Shown here one piece after another: positions 4,951-9,659 of a stretch of DNA of 9,659 nucleotides. Position 1 is the stretch's first letter, and every line of letters starts with the position of its first letter. The notes below the pieces were generated by a model that saw only the letters and a list, made by a program, of their open reading frames with translations, ran no database searches and was not told where the DNA came from. Position numbers and translations under genes: made by a program. Origin of the DNA: UMGS1851 sp900555605 (GTDB lineage Bacteria; Bacillota; Clostridia; UBA1212; UBA1255); NCBI GenBank assembly GCA_902472555.1, contig CABROF010000097.1, forward strand, positions 1 to 9,659. Direction: 5' to 3'.

Positions 4951-5979
4951 ATGAAACAACAGACCATTACGGATATTGCAAAAGCGCTTGGTGTCTCGAC
5001 GACTACAGTGCATAAAGCACTGCATGGGACCGGTCAGCTGCGGCCGGAGACAAGGGAGAAAATTCTTGCTTATGCCAAAAAGGTGGATTATACGCCGAAT
5101 ATCTATGCACAGTCTCTGGTGAAAAAGGAAGCTGTGATTGCTTATGTCGCTTCCGGAGAAACGCCGGAATATCACGAATACATCCAAAAGGGAATCTATG
5201 AAGCCTTTGATGAATATAAAAAACAAAAGGTCAGAGGAAAATTCTATCAGTACGGCGGAAGCAATACCTACGATGAGATATTGGAGATATTAGACCAGAT
5301 CTCAAGGGATGACGAGGTATCTGCCTTGATTTTGAATTCCAGATATCAGGATGCAAAGCATATTGCAGCGATACGAAAAATTGCGGAAAGGCATGTTCCG
5401 GTCCTGTCTATAGGAAGCAGGCTCGCGCTTTGTCCGGTATCCGGTTATATCATGTCAGACGGAATCATGATGGGGAAAATGGCAGCGGAATTTTTAGCGC
5501 TGGCCCGTGTGAAAAAGGCGGCGGTAATTGTACCGAATCGGGATTCTGAAATGCACAACCTCTGTATTGACGGGTTCCGCGGATCGGAATTTGCACAGGG
5601 GATAGAAATGACAGGCGTATATGAGACAGGATACCATCAGCATGCAATTGCAGAAGCCACGGAACAAGCGGTACGGCGAACGCCTGATATAGATGGCATT
5701 TATGTGGCTTCTTACTATTCCATGCATGTTTGCTCCTATCTAAAGCAATATGGTTTGGCGCAAAAAATTACTGTGATCGGACATGACCTGCATCCCAGGC
5801 TGGCGGATTGCCTGCGGGACGGGTCGCTGAATGCCGTGTTATTTCAAAATCAAAGACAGCAGGCACGGCTTGCCGTACAAAAGCTTCTCGATTATTTAAA
5901 TGTTGGGATTGCAATCACAAGTACGTACAGCTATCCGCAGCTGATCCTTCGCAGTAATTTAGAGGGATATCAGTTCTGA
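4951..5979 (+). CDS. LacI-family transcriptional regulator of the local glycan locus
   Basis: 342 residues, the family's usual length. An N-terminal helix-turn-helix (TITDIAKALGVSTTTVHKAL, 5-24) is followed by RPETREKILAYAKKVDYTPN and a hinge with YAQSLVKK (52-59), keeping the Leu that enters the minor groove. A periplasmic-binding-protein-like effector domain fills 61-342, with VIGHDLHPRLADCLRDG (275-291) and LFQNQRQQARLAVQKLL matching the usual ligand and dimer region. The recognition helix VSTTTV is identical to that of E. coli PurR, whose operator also has an AAACGTTT core (known). That fits the three local operators. The ligand is unknown, probably a sugar from the glycosidase reaction. 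The start is clear from the conserved N-terminus; the nearest ribosome site (GGAG, 4945-4948) is unusually close, and AGGGA (4934-4938) is an alternative. Confidence 0.92.
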   Translation: MKQQTITDIAKALGVSTTTVHKALHGTGQLRPETREKILAYAKKVDYTPNIYAQSLVKKEAVIAYVASGETPEYHEYIQKGIYEAFDEYKKQKVRGKFYQYGGSNTYDEILEILDQISRDDEVSALILNSRYQDAKHIAAIRKIAERHVPVLSIGSRLALCPVSGYIMSDGIMMGKMAAEFLALARVKKAAVIVPNRDSEMHNLCIDGFRGSEFAQGIEMTGVYETGYHQHAIAEATEQAVRRTPDIDGIYVASYYSMHVCSYLKQYGLAQKITVIGHDLHPRLADCLRDGSLNAVLFQNQRQQARLAVQKLLDYLNVGIAITSTYSYPQLILRSNLEGYQF

Positions 5980-6032
5980 ATAAAAGTCTTTGGGGATTGT
6001 TTCTGCTTATTTTTTTATATATTTTTTTGCGC

Positions 6033-6056
6033 AGAAAGGTAAACGTTTACCTTTCT
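6033..6056. promoter_or_regulatory. LacI-family operator 3: perfect 24-bp palindrome before the NPCBM/glycosidase operon
   Basis: Two 12-base arms (left arm AGAAAGGTAAAC) pair perfectly around 6044/6045. It is the most symmetric of the three sites and likely the strongest. A weak promoter may lie just upstream (TTGTTT 5997-6002, 17 bases, TATTTT 6020-6025), placing the operator over the start site. In RNA the palindrome would also form a hairpin, which could limit read-through from the regulator gene. Confidence 0.85.
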
Positions 6057-6074
6057 AAAGAAAGGATGGGGTAT

Positions 6075-7481
6075 ATGAAAGAAAAGAGAAAATTTTTTAT
6101 GGCGGCGGCAGGAATTCTGTTTCTTCTGCTTTTGCCGGCAGCAGGCCGTCCTGCAGCGGATGTTCATGCAGTGTATCTCAGTGATCTTGAGATGAAGGCA
6201 TGGACTGTGTATAAAGGATCTTCTGAACAGGATCATCCGGAGCGCTGCCCCGGAATTGACATGACATACCGGCTCGGTACAGAAATATGTATTGCCGGAG
6301 TGTCCTATGAGAAGGGACTGTCCGTACATCCGGGGCAAGGCAGCGCGTATGCTGAGCTGCACTATGATATCAGCAGCGGAACGTATGCCTACTTCAGTGC
6401 CATTGCAGGAAAGGACCTGGCAGCGGCCAAGGATGTGGGCGAAGATAAGCTGTACGGAACTTATGTGAGCTTTGAGGTGCTGATCGACGGAGTATCGGTG
6501 GCAGAAAGCGGCAAGCTTGATTATATGGAAACGTGTACATTTGTAGTTCCGATCAGCGGCGGCAGTACGCTGACCTTACGCACGACAGACGGGGAGGATG
6601 GAATTTACTGCGATACCGCCTCTTGGGGAAATGCGATGCTGACAGCTGAAAAACCGGAATTTACCGCACAGCCGCCTAAAACTGAAACGCCCTCGCCGGA
6701 ACCGACAGAAAGGCCGGCGGTGACACAGAGACCGGAGATCACAGAGAAAAGCTATGCGTACATCAGCGATATGGAATGGACGGATTGTATGGCATATCTG
6801 GGAACGTCCAGAACAGCGTATATTAACCGGGACGAAAATTTATACGGTGAAATTTTGAGTATCAATTGGGAAGACTTTGATAAAGGGCTCTGCATGCATG
6901 CGAATCAGACCGCGGATACCTCTTTTTTGGAGATCGATATTGAAGGATACGGCTATCAAACCTTTGCCGCATATGCGGGCATTGCAGATTCCGGTACCAG
7001 TGATGTCTCCATGGGAAGTGTAAAATTTTTGCTTATTGCCGACGGAGAGAAAATATACAGGTCGGAAACGATTACATACGGGATGGATCCTGTATTGATT
7101 GAAGCAGATATATCCGGCAGAAAAATATTGCGCCTTGCCGTAGAAAACGTGGATGGAATCAGCGGAGATTGGGCGGCATGGGGAAATGCTGTATTAGGAA
7201 GGTATGCTTCTGCCGAAGAAATTTTTGCTGCGATCCGTGCGGACAGGGGAACGCCGAAGCCTGTGGAAACCGCGGAACCGACAGATCCGCAGCAGTCTTC
7301 TGTTACTGACAGGCCTGTCTCTACTCCTTCTAAGACGGTTTCTGCGGCTAAAGCTTCCAGCGGCGGTCAAAAGGGCGGGCAGCTTTGGATCGTGATCTGT
7401 GCGGTAATACTGCTTGCCGGGGGCGCAGGTCTTGCTGTTATTTTGTTCAGGCGCAGAAAGAATAAGGAGAAATCGGTATGA
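6075..7481 (+). CDS. Membrane-anchored surface protein with two NPCBM-like carbohydrate-binding domains
   Basis: 468 residues from ATG 6075-6077 (AAGGA 8 bases upstream). Earlier in-frame starts would place the operator inside the gene. A signal peptide (1-32, ending ADVHA) precedes NPCBM-like domain 1 (about 33-191), with GLSVHPGQGSAYAELHYDI, FSAIAGKD and a closing WGNAML. A Pro/Thr/Glu linker (192-227) and domain 2 (about 228-378) follow, the latter with GLCMHANQ, TFAAYAGI and WGNAVLG. A second Ser/Thr/Pro linker leads to one membrane segment (436-458) and a basic tail (RRRKNKEKSV). No LPXTG motif is seen, so it should be held by the membrane helix with both domains outside. NPCBM domains bind carbohydrate next to glycosidases (known). 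Here the module is a separate protein, translationally coupled by a 4-base overlap to the glycosidase gene, suggesting it gathers glycan for that enzyme. Confidence 0.87.
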   Translation: MKEKRKFFMAAAGILFLLLLPAAGRPAADVHAVYLSDLEMKAWTVYKGSSEQDHPERCPGIDMTYRLGTEICIAGVSYEKGLSVHPGQGSAYAELHYDISSGTYAYFSAIAGKDLAAAKDVGEDKLYGTYVSFEVLIDGVSVAESGKLDYMETCTFVVPISGGSTLTLRTTDGEDGIYCDTASWGNAMLTAEKPEFTAQPPKTETPSPEPTERPAVTQRPEITEKSYAYISDMEWTDCMAYLGTSRTAYINRDENLYGEILSINWEDFDKGLCMHANQTADTSFLEIDIEGYGYQTFAAYAGIADSGTSDVSMGSVKFLLIADGEKIYRSETITYGMDPVLIEADISGRKILRLAVENVDGISGDWAAWGNAVLGRYASAEEIFAAIRADRGTPKPVETAEPTDPQQSSVTDRPVSTPSKTVSAAKASSGGQKGGQLWIVICAVILLAGGAGLAVILFRRRKNKEKSV

Positions 7482-9541
7482 AGAGCCTATACCTTCGGGG
7501 CATGTCCCTTCTTTTGCTGCCTACAATGCTTCTTTTATATTGCGGCTGCAAAAAACAAGAAAAGGCCGCGGATTCAAAACAGGAGGTTATACAAATCATG
7601 GAGGATTATCTGAATCAGCTATCTACGCTGCCGGTCTCATTTTATTATAGAGATCAGATCTATCACGGTTTGGGAGCGGATTTTACGGAAATCAGCAGAA
7701 GTACGGCAGAGACAGAACACCGGACGGAAACGAGTGTGATTCTGCTGCATAAAGATCAGCTGCTGCAAATTACGCTGTATACTGCGGTTTATCCGGATTA
7801 CGGTGCATATGAATGGACGCTGTATTTTCAAAATACAGGTACGCAGCGGAGCGGGAGGCTGTCTGCGGTTCGATGCGTCGACATGTATATTGAAGGAAGC
7901 CGCCCGGTGCTGAAAGGGATCGGCGGCGATTCGGTTCATCTGTATGCACCTTACGAAAAAGATCTGACAGTGGAAACGGCAGTATTTCGTTCTGATATCG
8001 GCCGGCCGACACATGGCGGTTTTCCGTATTTTAATCTGGAATACGGTTCCGGCGGATTGCTGATGGCAATCGGCTGGCCCGGCTGCTGGGAGGCGGAATT
8101 TTCTGCAGCAGATAACGGGACCACACACGTTACCGGGGGCCTCTATGGATTTGACAGCGATTTACTGCCGGGAGAAACTGTCCGTTCTCCGTTGATGGCA
8201 TTTGTAAAATACAATAGCCGGGATGCGCATATTGCGGCCAATGCTTGGCGTCATTGGTACATTGACTGCAATATGCCGAAAATCAACGGGAATCCCTATC
8301 CGACGATTTTAGCTGCCGGCAGCAATCGGATGACTTCTCTGATGAACGGCGCCACAGAAAAAAATCAGGTTGCGATTATGGAACGAATCGTAGAGCATGG
8401 GATTCCGATTTCCTATTGGTGGATGGATGCCGGCTGGTATGCGGGTGTAGGCGGAAACCGGATTTCGTCATGGTGGGATACGGGAACGCTGCAGGTGGAT
8501 TCCGGAAAATTTCCTACCGGTCTTGCTGCGGTCACCGAAGCCTGTGCCGAACACGGTATCAAAACATTACTTTGGTTTGAGCCGGAATGGTTCAGATTAG
8601 ATTTGGAAGCCTTTTTAGCAGAAACACCGGATTTTGATCGCTCCTGGCTGATCCTGTATGACAGCGCGTGGACGAATACGGGCCATCCTTGGTATCTGTT
8701 GCATTTTGGGATTCCCGCATGCAGAGAATGGGTGTTTAACCGTGTCTGCAATGTTCTGGATACTGCCGGAATTTCCGTTTATAGGCAGGATTTTAATGCA
8801 AACCCCGGGCCGTCCTGGCGGTATGCGGATGAAGCGGGCAGAGCAGGTATGACGGAAAATTTATATGTACAGGGATATTTGGCCTATTGGGATGCGCTGC
8901 GCCAGCGGTATCCGGATATGATGATTGATTCCTGTGCGTCAGGCGGTGGCCGCAATGACCTCGAGACAATGCGCCGCTCCGTCCCGCTGACAAGAAGTGA
9001 CTACAATTACTGCGATTATAATATACGGCAGTCCATGATACAATCTTTGAACGAATGGCTGCCCTATCACGGAAGCATCGGCCCGACAGAGGCCTTTGCA
9101 TCGGTAGTAGATGGATACGGGCTCCGCTCCTCTTACTGTGCCTCTTTAGATCTTACGTATAGCGTAAATAAGACAGATTTTGACTGGGAACTGCTCAAGT
9201 CCCGCTGTGAAGAATTTTTATCGCTGAAAGACTATGTGCTGGCAGACTATTATCCGCTGACCGAATGGAGCAGCAGCGATGCAGCCTGGCGCGGCTGGGA
9301 GTATTTTGATCCTGAAAAAGACGAGGGCGTACTTCAGCTGTTTCGCCCGGAAAAATGCGGTGCGGCGGAGCTGAAAATAAAACTGTACGGCTTGCATGAA
9401 AATCAGGTATACCTGCTGACCGATACGGACGGCGTAAATTCCTGCACAGCCACCGGAAGGGAGCTGATGGAACGCGGCATTACAATCGTTCTGGCAGAGC
9501 CGCGGTCAGCAGCTGTGGTTATGGTACAACCGGCAAAATAA
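7478..9541 (+). CDS. GH36-like alpha-galactosidase-type lipoprotein glycosidase
   Basis: 687 residues. Its ATG overlaps the previous stop (ATGA), with AAGGAG 8 bases upstream. Residues 1-24 form a lipoprotein signal (LLLLPTMLLLYCGC, likely lipidated Cys24), so it is expected on the outer face of the membrane. The layout follows GH36: beta-sandwich domain (about 55-260), (beta/alpha)8 barrel (about 270-570), C-terminal beta domain (600-687). Key barrel motifs are WWMDAGW (D317), KFPTGL (344-349), LLWFEPEWF (E368, E370), YRQDFN (D438, expected nucleophile), DSCASGGGR (484-492) and LTRSDYN (D508, expected acid/base). Classical GH36 alpha-galactosidases have KWDxN and WTSDN at these sites; R436-Q437 replaces K-W, which points to a divergent subgroup with possibly different specificity. 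Thirteen or so cysteines remain in the mature protein, common in anaerobes. Substrate: alpha-galactoside or a relative (inferred). Confidence 0.88.
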   Translation: MKSLYLRGMSLLLLPTMLLLYCGCKKQEKAADSKQEVIQIMEDYLNQLSTLPVSFYYRDQIYHGLGADFTEISRSTAETEHRTETSVILLHKDQLLQITLYTAVYPDYGAYEWTLYFQNTGTQRSGRLSAVRCVDMYIEGSRPVLKGIGGDSVHLYAPYEKDLTVETAVFRSDIGRPTHGGFPYFNLEYGSGGLLMAIGWPGCWEAEFSAADNGTTHVTGGLYGFDSDLLPGETVRSPLMAFVKYNSRDAHIAANAWRHWYIDCNMPKINGNPYPTILAAGSNRMTSLMNGATEKNQVAIMERIVEHGIPISYWWMDAGWYAGVGGNRISSWWDTGTLQVDSGKFPTGLAAVTEACAEHGIKTLLWFEPEWFRLDLEAFLAETPDFDRSWLILYDSAWTNTGHPWYLLHFGIPACREWVFNRVCNVLDTAGISVYRQDFNANPGPSWRYADEAGRAGMTENLYVQGYLAYWDALRQRYPDMMIDSCASGGGRNDLETMRRSVPLTRSDYNYCDYNIRQSMIQSLNEWLPYHGSIGPTEAFASVVDGYGLRSSYCASLDLTYSVNKTDFDWELLKSRCEEFLSLKDYVLADYYPLTEWSSSDAAWRGWEYFDPEKDEGVLQLFRPEKCGAAELKIKLYGLHENQVYLLTDTDGVNSCTATGRELMERGITIVLAEPRSAAVVMVQPAK

Positions 9542-9579
9542 AAGGAAAAGCCGCAATAACGGCGGAATGGAGGAATATA

Positions 9580-9659
9580 ATGAAAAACTGTTTTTCAAAA
9601 GTTTGGGTGCTGATTTGCTGTACCGTAATCTTAGCCGGAGGACTGCCAGCGGCAGCTGC
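9580..9659 (+). CDS. Start of a further exported protein (cut by window end)
   Basis: ATG at 9580-9582 has GGAGG 6 bases upstream (9569-9573) and lies 38 bases after the glycosidase stop, so it is probably in the same operon. The 26 visible residues (MKNCFSKVWVLICCTVILAG then GLPAAA) are a signal peptide. The mature protein is outside the window, so no function can be given; another surface glycan-handling protein is the natural guess. Confidence 0.75.
   Translation, partial: MKNCFSKVWVLICCTVILAGGLPAAA

Noticed and set aside
3917..6056. The three AAACGTTT sites as CcpA catabolite (cre) sites
   Set aside because: They fit the loose cre consensus in most positions, but the outer bases differ, one site is a perfect 24-bp palindrome, and all three surround a local LacI-family gene. 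CcpA cross-binding remains possible.
5997..6074. N-terminal extension of the NPCBM protein
   Set aside because: It would put the perfect operator inside the gene and displace the signal peptide; ATG 6075 has a proper ribosome site.
9550..9565. Small GCCG/CGGC inverted repeat after the glycosidase gene
   Set aside because: Only four base pairs and no T-run; a ribosome site and the next gene follow at once, so termination is unlikely.
1..9659. CRISPR array, transposase or phage genes
   Set aside because: No regularly spaced repeats and no transposase, integrase or structural phage protein motifs in any frame examined.

Overview
The window looks like chromosomal DNA of an anaerobic Gram-positive Clostridia (Lachnospiraceae/Ruminococcaceae-like; inferred). 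The reasons are strong GGAGG ribosome sites, a LacI/EamA/NPCBM/GH36 gene set, and lipoprotein plus C-terminally anchored surface proteins. Two parts lie on either side of a tRNA-Thr gene, and they differ in strand, base composition and state of preservation.

Left part (about 1-3300, all minus strand, AT-rich) is a decaying multi-copy family of secreted proteins. One intact gene (3-1586) encodes an exported protein with a ricin-type beta-trefoil lectin region and a C-terminal Cys/His domain that may be a cysteine peptidase. A second copy (2878-3199) keeps its promoter, head and tail but has lost about 1.26 kb. The loss appears to have occurred between short direct repeats still visible in the intact copy. 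Only the last codons of a third copy survive (2164-2205). Each of the two broken copies is followed within 11-23 bases by a different small secreted protein gene. One is intact (2324-2866). The other (1688-2140) has lost its start codon and carries an in-frame stop. The ancestral unit therefore seems to be a two-gene cassette, lectin/peptidase plus small secreted partner, and the intact copy's own partner would lie just outside the window. A GC-rich palindromic segment (about 2220-2320) sits inside this region.

Middle (about 3300-3966): tRNA-Thr(CGU) on the minus strand with its promoter and a strong hairpin terminator, then a very AT-rich stretch, a broken remnant of a secreted protein's N-terminus, and the control region of the next gene.

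Right part (3967-9659, all plus strand, intact, higher GC) is a carbohydrate-related locus: an EamA-family transporter, a LacI-family regulator, a membrane-anchored protein with two NPCBM-like domains, a GH36-like lipoprotein glycosidase, and the start of another exported protein. Three closely matching operators centred on AAACGTTT lie in front of the transporter, the regulator and the NPCBM/glycosidase operon. This defines a compact, probably autoregulated local regulon for capture and hydrolysis of an alpha-galactoside-like glycan at the cell surface. The true ligand and substrate cannot be read from the sequence.
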